DNA of 64,000 nt from Burkholderiaceae bacterium (GCA_024637155.1 JAGXFR010000049.1:99155-163154), one strand, 5' to 3'; shown: positions 16,744 to 25,773, counted from the first letter of the stretch. Made by a program: numbers and translations. The notes: generated by a model from the letters alone, not told the origin.

Positions 16744-17502
16744 TCAGATCGTCAGGCCCCCGTCGATCGTGAACAACTGCCCCGTGGCGAACGAGCTCTC
16801 CTCGCTCGCCAGGTAGACGACGATCGGGACGATCTCCTCGGGGCTCGCGATGCGTCCCATCGGCTGGCGCGCCGTGAACATCCGGCGCGCCTCCTTGATG
16901 TCGCCGAGCTGGCGCATGCGCTCGTGCAGGCTCGGGCTGTCCACCGTTCCGGGGCAGATTGCGTTGCAGCGGATGCCCTGGGCGACGTAATCGGCCGCGA
17001 CCGACTTGGTGAGGCCGATCACCGCCGCCTTCGTCGTGCCATAGGCGAAGCGATTGGGCAGTCCCTTGATCGACGAGCACACGGACGCCATGTTGATGAT
17101 CGAACCGGTGCCGGCCGAGAGCATCCCGGGCAGCGCAGCGCGAATGGTCGTGTACATCGAGCGCACGTTGATCGCGAAGCTGCGCTCCCACTCGGCCTCA
17201 TCGGTCTCGAGGATCGTGCCCTGGTGCACGTAGCCGGCACAGTTGAAGAGCACGTCGAGCCGCTTCTGCGCACCGATCAGCCGCACCACCGCCGCCGGGT
17301 CCGTGACGTCGAGGGGTGCCGTCTCGAGCGGCGTGCCCGCTGCGCGGGCCTCGTCGGCGAGCGTGGCGAGCAGATCCTCGCGAATGTCGGTGGCGAGCAC
17401 CTGCGCGCCATCGCGTGCGAGCGCCAGCGCCGCCGCGCGTCCCATTCCCTGTGCCGCCGCCGTCACGAGCACCCGCTTGCCCTGCACCCTGTCACCCATC
17501 AT
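16744..17502 (-). CDS. SDR-family oxidoreductase (2-keto-3-deoxy sugar acid 4-dehydrogenase-like)
   Basis: A 252-residue classical short-chain dehydrogenase. The NAD-binding motif is TAAAQGMGRA (about 14-23), NCAGYVHQG follows near residue 86, and the catalytic S-Y-K is in SVCSSIKGLPNRFAYGTTKA. The C-terminus FTIDGGLTI is standard. In known non-phosphorylative L-rhamnose and L-fucose pathways an SDR oxidises 2-keto-3-deoxy acids at C4, feeding an FAH-family hydrolase, exactly the pair found here. It overlaps the ABC exporter stop by 4 bases. Confidence 0.9.
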   Translation of the reverse strand: MMGDRVQGKRVLVTAAAQGMGRAAALALARDGAQVLATDIREDLLATLADEARAAGTPLETAPLDVTDPAAVVRLIGAQKRLDVLFNCAGYVHQGTILETDEAEWERSFAINVRSMYTTIRAALPGMLSAGTGSIINMASVCSSIKGLPNRFAYGTTKAAVIGLTKSVAADYVAQGIRCNAICPGTVDSPSLHERMRQLGDIKEARRMFTARQPMGRIASPEEIVPIVVYLASEESSFATGQLFTIDGGLTI

Positions 17503-19352
17503 TTCGCTCCCGCAAGAAGTGGTTCATCACTGCGTGCCGATTCCGTCCTTTCCCCGTCGACGCCTCGGCGCTGGTCGAATTGCAGCGCCGCGAGGCGCGC
17601 GTAGAGGCCGCCGCGTTCGAGCAGCTCGGCGTGGCTGCCGACATCGACGACGCGTCCCCGGTCGAGCACCACGATCCGGTCGGCGCCGATCACCGTGGCC
17701 AGCCGGTGGGCGATCACGATCGTCGTGCGATCGCGCATCGCGCTGGCCAGCGCCTGCTGCACGGCGCGCTCGCTCTCGGCGTCGAGTGCGCTGGTCGCTT
17801 CGTCGAGCAGCAGCAGCGGCGCGTTCTTCAGCAGCGCCCGGGCGATCGCGATGCGCTGGCGCTGTCCGCCGGAGAGCCGCACGCCGCGCTCGCCGAGGAA
17901 GCTCTGGTAGCCCTGCGGCAGGCGCTCGATGAACTCGTGGGCGCGCGCCGCATTCGCCGCAGCGATCACCTCCTCGTCGGAAGCATCGAGCCGCCCGTAG
18001 CGGATATTCTCCATCGCATTCGCGGAAAAGACCACGCTGTCCTGCGACACCACCGCGATCGCGCCGCGCAGCGCCGCGAGATCCATCTCGCGCAGGTCGA
18101 CCCCATCGAGCCGGATCGCCCCGGCGTCCGGGTCGCGAAAGCGCAGCAGCAGCTGGAACAAGGTGGACTTGCCGGCTCCGGAGGGACCGACCAGCGCCAC
18201 CGTCTCGCCCGGGCGCACCGCCAGGTCGACGCCGTCGAGCGCGCGCTCCTGGGGCCGCGACGGGTAGTGGAAGACCACCGATTCGAGGCGCAGCGCGGCG
18301 CCGCCCGGCGAAGGCGCGACCGGCTGCACGCGCGCGCCCGAAACGATGCTCGGCTCGGCTTCGAGCAGTTCCAGCAGCCGCTCGGTCGCACCGGCCGCGC
18401 GCTGGACGTCACCGAGCACCTCGGCGATGGCACCGGTCGAGCCGGCCACCAGTGCGGCGTAGAGGATGAACTGCGTGAGCAGGCCGGGCGTCATCCGCCC
18501 CTCGAGCACCATGTTGGCGCCCAGCCAGAGCACGAAGACGATGGCGCCGAACACGAGCACGATCACCAGCGCCGAGAGCAGCGCCCGGGCGCGGGTGCGC
18601 CGCACCGCCGCGGCGAACGCGGCATCAGTTGCCGCGGCGTAGCGCGCCGTCTCCAGGGACTCGCGCACGTAGGCCTGCACGACCTGGATCGCGTTGAGCG
18701 TCTCGCCGGCGAGTGCGCCGGTGTCCGCGAGCCGGTCCTGGCTTGTGCGCGACAGCCGCCGCACCCTGCGCCCCACCATGAGGATCGGCAGCACCACGAG
18801 CGCGAGCAGCCCGACGATGACCGAGGCGAGCTGCGGCGTGGTCACCATCATCATCGTCACGCTGCCCACCAGGAGCAGCGCGTTGCGCAGACCCAGCGAG
18901 ATGCTGCTGCCGATGAGCGTCTGGATCAACGTCGTGTCGGTGCTCAGCCGCGAGAGCACCTCGCCGGTGCGCAGCGTCTCGAAGAACCCCGGGTCCTGGA
19001 GCAGGACCTTGCGATAGACGGCGTCGCGCAGGTCGGTGGTGACGCGCTCGCCCAGCCACGAGACGAGGTAGAAACGCACCGCGGTGCCGATCGCCAGCAC
19101 CACCGAAACGGCGAAGAGGGTCAGGAATACGCGATCGACCTGCTGCGGGCTGCGTCCGGCCTCGGGTCCCGCGAAGCCCAGATCGATCAGGTGGCGAAAG
19201 GCGGCCGGCACCGCGAGCGCGGCGGCGGCGGCCACCAGCAGCGCCAGCGCCGCGAAAAACAGGCGCATCCGATAGCGCGCGAGAAAGGGCACGAGTCCGC
19301 GCAGGACACGCAGCGCACTGCGCTGCCCGGCAGGCACCGGAGTTTCGCTCAT
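17499..19352 (-). CDS. MsbA/LmrA-type ABC exporter (fused TMD-NBD)
   Basis: A 617-residue half-transporter. Six transmembrane helices lie in the first ~320 residues, followed by an ATPase domain with Walker A VGPSGAGKST, Q-loop VVSQDSVVFS, signature VRLSGGQRQRIAIARALLKN, Walker B LLLLDEATSALD and switch VIAHRL. It would work as a homodimer exporting lipid, peptide or drug-like cargo. It sits between a GntR regulator and an SDR, with 4-base overlaps on both sides, so it is co-translated with sugar-acid catabolic genes. That is an unusual position for an exporter. The C-terminal ~25 residues are a polar tail. Confidence 0.93.
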   Translation of the reverse strand: MSETPVPAGQRSALRVLRGLVPFLARYRMRLFFAALALLVAAAAALAVPAAFRHLIDLGFAGPEAGRSPQQVDRVFLTLFAVSVVLAIGTAVRFYLVSWLGERVTTDLRDAVYRKVLLQDPGFFETLRTGEVLSRLSTDTTLIQTLIGSSISLGLRNALLLVGSVTMMMVTTPQLASVIVGLLALVVLPILMVGRRVRRLSRTSQDRLADTGALAGETLNAIQVVQAYVRESLETARYAAATDAAFAAAVRRTRARALLSALVIVLVFGAIVFVLWLGANMVLEGRMTPGLLTQFILYAALVAGSTGAIAEVLGDVQRAAGATERLLELLEAEPSIVSGARVQPVAPSPGGAALRLESVVFHYPSRPQERALDGVDLAVRPGETVALVGPSGAGKSTLFQLLLRFRDPDAGAIRLDGVDLREMDLAALRGAIAVVSQDSVVFSANAMENIRYGRLDASDEEVIAAANAARAHEFIERLPQGYQSFLGERGVRLSGGQRQRIAIARALLKNAPLLLLDEATSALDAESERAVQQALASAMRDRTTIVIAHRLATVIGADRIVVLDRGRVVDVGSHAELLERGGLYARLAALQFDQRRGVDGERTESARSDEPLLAGAK

Positions 19353-20056
19353 GGGGCCGATTGCAGTCCGTCGAAGTAGTGCTCGTGCTCGACGGCGATA
19401 TTGCCGATCGCGTCAAAGATCGAGGCGAGGTGCTTGCGCATCGCGGCCGATGCCCCGGCGCCGTCCCCCGCACAAACGCGCTCGACGATGGCGCGGTGCT
19501 CGATCAGGCGCTGGCGCTGGCGTCGCGGATCGGCCAGCGCGATCCGGCGCAGCCGGTCGAGCTGCGCCTTCACCTCGTGGATCACCCCCCACGCGCTGCT
19601 GTGCCCCGAGATTGCGGCGAGCAACTCGTGCATCTGCTCGTCTGCCCGGAAGAATCCGGACGAATCCTCGGCATCGATCGCCTCCTGCTGCCGGGTGAGC
19701 GTCGCGATGAGCCGACTGCGCTCCGCCGGGCGAATCCGCTCGGCGGCCAGCTCGACGATCCGGCATTCGAGCGTCTGGCGGATGAACTGGCTGTCGCGCA
19801 CGGCGCCCAGGTCGATGCGGGCGACGTAGGTGCCGACCTTGGGCACCACTTCGACCAGTTGCTCCTCCTCGAGGCGCTTGAACGCCTCGCGCACGGGCGT
19901 GCGGCTCACGCCGTAATCCTGCGCGACGCGCACCTCCGAGAGCAGTTCACCGGGAACGAGTGCGACCGATACAATCCGCTCACGCAGGTCGTCGTAGATC
20001 TGGGGCGCCACCAGACGGCCCCGCCGGATCGGATTGCGTCGCACTGCGGTATTCAT
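19349..20056 (-). CDS. GntR-family (FCD) transcriptional regulator
   Basis: A 235-residue regulator. The N-terminal winged helix-turn-helix includes GELLSEVRVAQDYGVSRTPV then REAFKRLEEEQLV (about residues 37-69). The C-terminal FCD ligand domain has the usual acidic/His metal and ligand residues (for example HELLAAISGH and EHRAIVERV). FCD regulators usually repress sugar-acid or hydroxyacid genes and release DNA on ligand binding. It is divergent from the TRAP importer, with a palindrome in front of its ATG, so it probably controls both arms. A much longer open frame upstream is not coding; the ATG at 20056 gives the family N-terminus. Confidence 0.92.
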   Translation of the reverse strand: MNTAVRRNPIRRGRLVAPQIYDDLRERIVSVALVPGELLSEVRVAQDYGVSRTPVREAFKRLEEEQLVEVVPKVGTYVARIDLGAVRDSQFIRQTLECRIVELAAERIRPAERSRLIATLTRQQEAIDAEDSSGFFRADEQMHELLAAISGHSSAWGVIHEVKAQLDRLRRIALADPRRQRQRLIEHRAIVERVCAGDGAGASAAMRKHLASIFDAIGNIAVEHEHYFDGLQSAP

Positions 20057-20073
20057 CCATACTAGTATACAAG
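20057..20073. promoter_or_regulatory. Candidate GntR operator
   Basis: On the minus strand the sequence reads CTTGTATACTAGTATGG. It contains the perfect palindromes ATACTAGTAT (20059-20068) and GTATAC (20065-20070), and its TTGTATACTA core fits the TNGTATACNA-like sites of FCD regulators. It lies directly upstream of the regulator start and about 80 bases before dctP, where a bound repressor could shut both directions. Confidence 0.6.
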
Positions 20074-20149
20074 GCCGGCGATCGAATCGGCATCTGCTGG
20101 TCCCGCTCCCTGACTTGCCCGGACCGTTCAACCGCATGGAGGAACACCA

Positions 20150-21136
20150 ATGAAAGCCATTACCCTGATTCGCACCACGAGCGTGCTCACCGCGGCGCTC
20201 GTCGCGGTCGGCGCCGCCGCGCCCGCCGCCGCGCAGACCAAGCTCAAGTGGGCCCACGTCTACGAGACCTCCGAGCCGTTCCACACCTCCTCGGTGTGGG
20301 CCGCCGAGGAAATCCGCAAGCGCACCAATGGCAAGTACGACATTCAGGTCTTCCCGGCGTCGTCGCTCGGGAAGGAGACCGACATCAACCAGGGCCTGCA
20401 GCTGGGCACCATCGACATCATCATCTCGGGTCTTTCCTTCGCAGCGCGCAGCTTCCCGCGCATCGGGGTCAGCTATTACCCGTTCATCTTCCGCGACGCG
20501 GACCATGTTCTGAACTACGCCAAGAGCGACGTCTTCCGCGAACTCACCGAGGGCTACCGCCAGAAGTCCGGTGCGCAGATCACGGCCGTCACGTACTACG
20601 GCGCGCGCCACTCGACGTCGAACAAGGACTTCAATGACTGCGCCGGGATGAAGAACCTGAAGATGCGCGTTCCCGATGCGCCGGCCTACACCGCGCTGCC
20701 CAGGTCGTGCGGCGCCAACGTGACGCCGATCGCGTTCGCCGAGGTCTACCTCGCGCTGCAAAACGGCACGGTCGACGCGCAGGAGAACCCGCTCACGACG
20801 ATCGAGGCCAAGAAGTTCTACGAAGTGCAGAAGTACATCATCCTCACCGGCCACATCCTCGACGCCCTCTCGACGCAGATCGGCGGGCACGTCTGGGCCA
20901 AGCTCTCCGACGCGGAGAAGAAGCTGTTTACCGAGGTGATGCAGCAGGCCGCCGCCCAAGCAACCGCGGAAATCAAGAAGCGCGAAGGCGAACTGGTCGA
21001 TGAGTTCCGCAAGAAGGGACTCGTCGTGCATGCGGTCGAGCGCAAGAGCTTCCAGGATGCGGTCATGAAGACCGTGAGCCTCGAGTCGATGGGCTACACG
21101 AAGTCCGACTGGGACCGGATCCAGGCGATCAAGTAA
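20150..21136 (+). CDS. TRAP transporter substrate-binding protein DctP
   Basis: A 328-residue periplasmic binding protein with a signal peptide ending AAAPAAAQ. It has the DctP core: the conserved arginine in KMRVPDAPAY (about residue 168), and AFAEVYLALQNGTVDAQENP (about 193-212), the family signature. It captures an organic or sugar acid for the DctQM membrane unit. ATGGAGGAACACC provides a strong ribosome site. It is the first gene of the plus-strand arm of the regulon. The ligand is inferred to be the acid consumed by the downstream dehydratase. Confidence 0.94.
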   Translation: MKAITLIRTTSVLTAALVAVGAAAPAAAQTKLKWAHVYETSEPFHTSSVWAAEEIRKRTNGKYDIQVFPASSLGKETDINQGLQLGTIDIIISGLSFAARSFPRIGVSYYPFIFRDADHVLNYAKSDVFRELTEGYRQKSGAQITAVTYYGARHSTSNKDFNDCAGMKNLKMRVPDAPAYTALPRSCGANVTPIAFAEVYLALQNGTVDAQENPLTTIEAKKFYEVQKYIILTGHILDALSTQIGGHVWAKLSDAEKKLFTEVMQQAAAQATAEIKKREGELVDEFRKKGLVVHAVERKSFQDAVMKTVSLESMGYTKSDWDRIQAIK

Positions 21137-21160
21137 GCTTTGCACGAGGGGATCGGTGGC

Positions 21161-21724
21161 ATGAAGACGATCGACGAAGACGATTCCGGGCCCATCCTGG
21201 ACGCCGAAGGTCACTTTCACGCCACCGACGCCCCGATCGAACTGCATTCCTACCGCTTTGAGGACTGGTTCACGCTGGTGGTGTTCTGGGTGCTCATCTT
21301 CGTCGTCTTTTACCAGTTCTTCACGCGCTACGTCCTCTCCGATTCGGCCTCGTGGACCGAGGAGATCGCGCGCTATCTGCTCGTCGTCGTGACCTTTCTG
21401 GGGGCCTCGATGGCGGTGCGCAAGAACACGCACATCCACGTCGAATTCCTCTACCGTTTCATTCCGGCGCGCGCGGGCCGCTGGGCCGCGACCTTCGTGG
21501 ACGTGGTGCGCGTCACCTTCCTGTTCTACCTGACCTGGCTCGCCATCGAACTGGTGCCGAAGATGCACAACCAGCAGATGACGGTGATCGATTTCCCGAT
21601 GAGCTATGTGTACGGCTTTGTCGCCGCCGGAATCGCGCTGATGGCGATGCGCTCCGTGCAGGTCGCGATCCGGCACTGGCGCCAGGGCTGGAGCCTGCTC
21701 GAACGGCCCGCGGAGGATTTCTGA
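21161..21724 (+). CDS. TRAP transporter small permease DctQ
   Basis: A 187-residue membrane protein with four predicted helices. The family motif is SDSASWTEEIARYLLVVVTF (about residues 57-76), followed by LGASMAVRKNTHIHVEF. It joins DctM in a sodium- or proton-coupled importer. The frame could begin at a TTG seven codons earlier; the ATG at 21161 is preferred. The acidic N-terminal region (MKTIDEDDSGPILDAEGHFH) is cytoplasmic. Confidence 0.92.
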   Translation: MKTIDEDDSGPILDAEGHFHATDAPIELHSYRFEDWFTLVVFWVLIFVVFYQFFTRYVLSDSASWTEEIARYLLVVVTFLGASMAVRKNTHIHVEFLYRFIPARAGRWAATFVDVVRVTFLFYLTWLAIELVPKMHNQQMTVIDFPMSYVYGFVAAGIALMAMRSVQVAIRHWRQGWSLLERPAEDF

Positions 21725-21794
21725 TGGTGGCAGTACGCGGCGCTTCGCACCCGGCGGCGTGCCGATCCGCCACGGCCCTCCCGGCGGGAACCCG

Positions 21795-23201
21795 ATGAAC
21801 GGACTGCTTTTCGGCACCTTCCTCGCCGCGATGTCGACGGGGATTCCGATCGCGCTGGCGATGTGCCTCGCCTCGCTCGCCTACATTCTGGTGAGCGGAA
21901 CCATCCCGCCCTTCGCGCTGGTGCACCGGATGGTCGGGGGCATCGACAGCTTCCCGCTGCTGGCCGTGCCTTTCTTCATCTTGGCCGGCAACCTGATGAA
22001 CTCGGCCGGCATCACCAACCGCATCTACAATTTCGCGCTCGCGCTGGTGGGCTGGTTGAAGGGTGGGCTGGGTCACGTGAACGTGGTCGGTTCCGTTGTC
22101 TTCTCGGGGATGTCGGGCACCGCGGTCGCCGACGCCGGCGGGCTGGGCACCATCGAGATCAAGGCGATGCGCGACCACGGCTACCCGGTGGATTTCGCGG
22201 TCGGCGTCACGGCCGCCTCGTCGACGCTCGGCCCGATCATCCCCCCTTCGTTGCCGCTGGTGATCTACGGCGTGCAGGCCAACGCCTCGATCGGCAAGCT
22301 CTTCGCCGGCGGCTTCATCCCCGGTGCGCTGATGGCGCTGCTGATGATGGCGATGGTCAGCTTCTACGCGCACCGTCGCAACTACGGCCGCGACGTCGCG
22401 TTCCACTGGGGCCGGATGGGCCGCGCCTTCATCGAACTGTTTGCCGTGGCGGTGGTCGCGGTGGTGCTTTTCCGGCTCTGGCAGGACGAGAGCATGAGCG
22501 GCATGATGAAGTTCGGCTACCCGCTCGCGGTGGTGCTGATCGCCGACCGGCTGTTTCGCTTCGAGGCCTTCATGGCGCTGCTCACCCCGGTGATCCTGAT
22601 CGGCGGGATGGCCTCGGGCCTGTTCACGCCCACCGAGGCGGCGGTCGCGGCAGTGGCGTGGGCGCTCTTCCTCGGGATCATCTGGTACCGGACGCTCAAT
22701 TGGCGAATGCTGATCAAGGTTTCGATGGAGACGATCGAAACCACGGCAACCGTGCTCTTCATCGTCGCCTCGGCTTCGATCTTCGCGTGGGTGCTGACGA
22801 CCACGCAGGTCACCGAGGCGATCGGCGTCTGGGTGCTGTCGATCAGTTCGAACCCGCTCGTCTTCCTGCTGCTCGCCAACGGCTTCCTGCTGTTCGTGGG
22901 CATGTTCATGGAGACGATCGCGGCGATCACGATCCTGGTGCCCGTCTTCATGCCGATCATCGCCAAGCTGGGCATCGACCCGGTGCACTTCGGTTTGGTG
23001 ATGGTGCTGAACCTGATGATCGGACTGATCACCCCGCCGGTGGGCATGGTGCTGTACATCCTGGCGAAGGTCTCGCGCATCTCCTTCGAGGAGACGGTGC
23101 GCGCCGTGGCGCCATGGTGGATCCCGCTGTTGGCCACACTGGCCCTGATCACCTATGTACCCGACCTCGTCATGTGGCTGCCGCGGGTTCTTTATCCCTG
23201 A
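21795..23201 (+). CDS. TRAP transporter large permease DctM
   Basis: A 468-residue membrane protein with about 12 helices that carries the substrate across the inner membrane. Family motifs are PFFILAGNLMNSAGITNRIY, SGMSGTAVADAGGLGTIEIK and SSTLGPIIPPSLPLVIYGV, with LFTPTEAAVAAVAWAL in the second half. The start was set at MNGLLFGTFLAAMSTGIPIA, preceded by GGCGGGAAC, rather than 12 codons upstream. About 70 bases separate it from dctQ. Confidence 0.94.
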   Translation: MNGLLFGTFLAAMSTGIPIALAMCLASLAYILVSGTIPPFALVHRMVGGIDSFPLLAVPFFILAGNLMNSAGITNRIYNFALALVGWLKGGLGHVNVVGSVVFSGMSGTAVADAGGLGTIEIKAMRDHGYPVDFAVGVTAASSTLGPIIPPSLPLVIYGVQANASIGKLFAGGFIPGALMALLMMAMVSFYAHRRNYGRDVAFHWGRMGRAFIELFAVAVVAVVLFRLWQDESMSGMMKFGYPLAVVLIADRLFRFEAFMALLTPVILIGGMASGLFTPTEAAVAAVAWALFLGIIWYRTLNWRMLIKVSMETIETTATVLFIVASASIFAWVLTTTQVTEAIGVWVLSISSNPLVFLLLANGFLLFVGMFMETIAAITILVPVFMPIIAKLGIDPVHFGLVMVLNLMIGLITPPVGMVLYILAKVSRISFEETVRAVAPWWIPLLATLALITYVPDLVMWLPRVLYP

Positions 23202-23277
23202 GGGCGCAGACGTCGAAGTCCCGGGGCCGAGCGTTCGCACCGCCCCGGGTGCCTCACGAACTCAATCGGAAACTCCC

Positions 23278-24816
23278 ATGAAGACCCAAACCGTCCCCCT
23301 GATCCGCACCCACGCCCTGCGCCTGCACGCTGCGGACGACGTCGTCATCGCGGTGCGCCCGTTGCCCGTGGGAACGCGCATCGCGAATGAGGATCTCTCG
23401 TGCGTCGATCCGATTCCGGCCGGCCACAAGGTGGCCACCCGTGCCGTCGCCAAGGGTCAGCCGGTGCGGCGCTACAACCAGATCATCGGATTCGCGACCG
23501 ACGACATCGATCCCGGGCAGCACGTGCACTCGCACAACCTGGCCTTCGAGAACTTCGAGCGCGACTACGCGATCGGGGCCGATGTGCGCTCCCTGCCGAC
23601 AGCTGAATCGACAGCCAGCTTCCTGGGACTGAAGCGCGCCGACGGAAGGGTCGCCACCCGCAACTTCATCGGTGTGCTCGCCACGGTGAACTGCTCCGCA
23701 TCGGTGGCCCGCTTCGTGGCCCGCCACTTCACCCCGGACGTGCTCGCCGCCTGGCCGAACGTCGACGGCGTACTCGCCGTCACCCACGGCAGCGGCTGCG
23801 GAATGGACGGGGCCGGAGAAGGCCTGCGGCTGATGCGACGGACGATGGCCGGCTGGGCGCGCCACCCGAACTTCGCCGGCATGGTGGTGATCGGGCTGGG
23901 CTGCGAAGTCAACCAGGTCGCCGACCTGTTCTCGAACCAGCGTCTGGAGGAGTCCGACCTGCTGCGCACGCTGGTGATCCAGGCCTCGGGAGGAACGCGC
24001 CAGACGGTCGAAGCCGGCATCGCCGCGGTCGAGGCGATGCTGCCGCACGCCAACGCGGTCACGCGGGTGCCGGTGCCGGCCAGCCACCTGACCGTCGCCC
24101 TGCAGTGCGGCGGCTCGGACGGCTATTCGGGCATCACGGCCAACCCGGCGCTGGGCGCCGCCTGCGACCTGCTGGTCGCACAGGGCGGCACCGTGGTGCT
24201 GGCCGAGACGCCCGAGGTCTACGGTGCCGAGCATCTGCTGACGCGCCGCGCGGTGCGCCCCGAAGTCGCCGAGAAACTGATCCGCCGCATCAAGTGGTGG
24301 GAGGACTACACCGCGCGCAACCACGGCAGCATGGACAACAACCCGAGTCCCGGCAACAAGGCGGGCGGCCTGACGACGATCCTCGAGAAGTCGCTCGGCG
24401 CCGTCGCCAAGGGGGGCACGACCAACCTCGTCGACGTCTACGAGTACGCCGAGCCAATCACCGCCAAGGGATTCGTGTTCATGGACTCGCCTGGCTATGA
24501 CCCGGTGTCGATCACCGGCGAGATCGCCGGCGGCGCCAACCTCGTTTCCTTCACCACGGGGCGGGGTTCGGTGTACGGATGCAAACCCGCGCCGAGCATC
24601 AAGATCGCGACCCACACCGCGCTCTTCGAGCGCATGCGCGAGGACATGGACGTCGACAGCGGCGGCATCCTCGACGGGAGCGCCACCGTCGCGCAAAAGG
24701 GCCAGGAAATCTTCGATCTGTGGCTGCGGGTTGCCTCGGGCGAGAAGAGTCGCAGCGAAGCCCTGGGGATCGGCGACGAGGAATTCGTGCCCTGGCAGAT
24801 CGGCGCTGTGATGTAA
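23278..24816 (+). CDS. UxaA-family dehydratase (altronate/galactarate type)
   Basis: A 512-residue full-length UxaA-family enzyme, which dehydrates a sugar acid to the 2-keto-3-deoxy acid using a metal centre. The N-terminal SAF domain (about 1-90) includes DDIDPGQHVHSHNLAF. The main domain begins GLKRADGRVATRNFIGVLAT and contains THGSGCGMDGAGEGLRL with the Cys ligand. Later motifs are GLGCEVNQV, LQCGGSDGYSGITANPALGA and TTGRGSVYGCKPAPSIKIA. It follows the TRAP genes directly. D-altronate or galactarate is only the family default; because of the SDR and FAH genes across the operator, a deoxy- or pento-aldonate is equally possible. Confidence 0.92.
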   Translation: MKTQTVPLIRTHALRLHAADDVVIAVRPLPVGTRIANEDLSCVDPIPAGHKVATRAVAKGQPVRRYNQIIGFATDDIDPGQHVHSHNLAFENFERDYAIGADVRSLPTAESTASFLGLKRADGRVATRNFIGVLATVNCSASVARFVARHFTPDVLAAWPNVDGVLAVTHGSGCGMDGAGEGLRLMRRTMAGWARHPNFAGMVVIGLGCEVNQVADLFSNQRLEESDLLRTLVIQASGGTRQTVEAGIAAVEAMLPHANAVTRVPVPASHLTVALQCGGSDGYSGITANPALGAACDLLVAQGGTVVLAETPEVYGAEHLLTRRAVRPEVAEKLIRRIKWWEDYTARNHGSMDNNPSPGNKAGGLTTILEKSLGAVAKGGTTNLVDVYEYAEPITAKGFVFMDSPGYDPVSITGEIAGGANLVSFTTGRGSVYGCKPAPSIKIATHTALFERMREDMDVDSGGILDGSATVAQKGQEIFDLWLRVASGEKSRSEALGIGDEEFVPWQIGAVM

Positions 24817-24847
24817 GCTTGCACAGACCGGCATCCGGGACGCGGAG

Positions 24848-25765
24848 ATGGTCAGCGAGTTGGAACACAGCGGCACGAAGGTGCTCGGGCCCAATGCGCG
24901 GGTCGCGACGGCGCTCGCCGAGGCGGCGGCCATCCTCGAGTCCCAGGGCGCGAACCCGTTTCGCGTCGCGGCGTACCGGCACGCCGCCGACACGGTCGAG
25001 CATCTGCCGCGCAACATCGCGACCCTGTTCGCGCTGCACGGGCCGAAGGCGCTCACGGAACTCCCCGGGATCGGCGAGGGCATCTCCAGCGCGATCGCCG
25101 AGATGCTGCTCACGGGCCGCTGGGCGCAACTCGAGCGCCTGCGCGGGCAGCTCGACCCGGTGGCGGTGTTCCAGGCCGTGCCCGGCATCGGCGAGGAACT
25201 GGCCGAGCGCATCCACGACACCCTGCACATCGACACCCTCGAATCCCTCGAGGACGTCCTGCAAAGCGGCGAATTGCGCTCGGTGCAGGGCATCGGACCG
25301 GCGCGCGAGCAGACGATCCGCTCGGGACTCGGCCCGCTGCTCGACCGGCGCCGGGTCAGCCGTCCGAGCCCGCGCAGCGAGGCCGAAGACCTGCCCGACG
25401 TCGCGCTCATTCTCGACGTGGACCGGGAATACCGGGGGCTGGCCCGGCTGGGCCGCCTCAAGACGATCGCGCCGCACCGAAACAACCCCACCGGGGAAGC
25501 CTGGCTGCCGTTGATGCAGACGAGCCGCGGCGCCTGGCACTTCACCGCGCTGTACTCGAACACCACCCAGGCGCACCAGCTCGGGCGCACCAGCGACTGG
25601 GTGGTGATCTACTTCTACGACCACCAGCACCTTGAACGCCAGTGCACGGTCGTGACCGAGAATCACGGACCGCTGCTCGCGCGGCGCGTGGTGCGCGGCC
25701 GCGAGACCGAGTGCCGGATTCACTACCGCGCGACCGATCCCTTCTTCGGCGCCCATCCAGGATGA
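24848..25765 (+). CDS. Helix-hairpin-helix protein resembling the N-terminal part of PolX
   Basis: A 305-residue protein. Residues about 12-100 look like the 8-kDa domain of X-family polymerases (FRVAAYRHAADTVEHLPRNI, then TELPGIGEGISSAIAEMLLT). Further HhH motifs are FQAVPGIGEELAERIHDTL (about 112-130) and VQGIGPAREQTI (about 149-160). After about residue 180, where PolX has its polymerase palm, the protein has an unrelated C-terminal domain with WLPLMQTSRGAWHFTALYSN and a Cys/His-containing end. No catalytic aspartate triad or PHP domain is seen. The likely role is DNA binding; function unknown. It is 31 bases after the dehydratase. Confidence 0.8.
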   Translation: MVSELEHSGTKVLGPNARVATALAEAAAILESQGANPFRVAAYRHAADTVEHLPRNIATLFALHGPKALTELPGIGEGISSAIAEMLLTGRWAQLERLRGQLDPVAVFQAVPGIGEELAERIHDTLHIDTLESLEDVLQSGELRSVQGIGPAREQTIRSGLGPLLDRRRVSRPSPRSEAEDLPDVALILDVDREYRGLARLGRLKTIAPHRNNPTGEAWLPLMQTSRGAWHFTALYSNTTQAHQLGRTSDWVVIYFYDHQHLERQCTVVTENHGPLLARRVVRGRETECRIHYRATDPFFGAHPG

Positions 25766-25773
25766 TGCCGACC

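Noticed and set aside
19349..21817. Very long minus-strand frame ahead of the GntR regulator
   Set aside because: The upstream ~587 codons are antisense to dctP and dctQ; the family N-terminus and operator place the regulator start at 20056.
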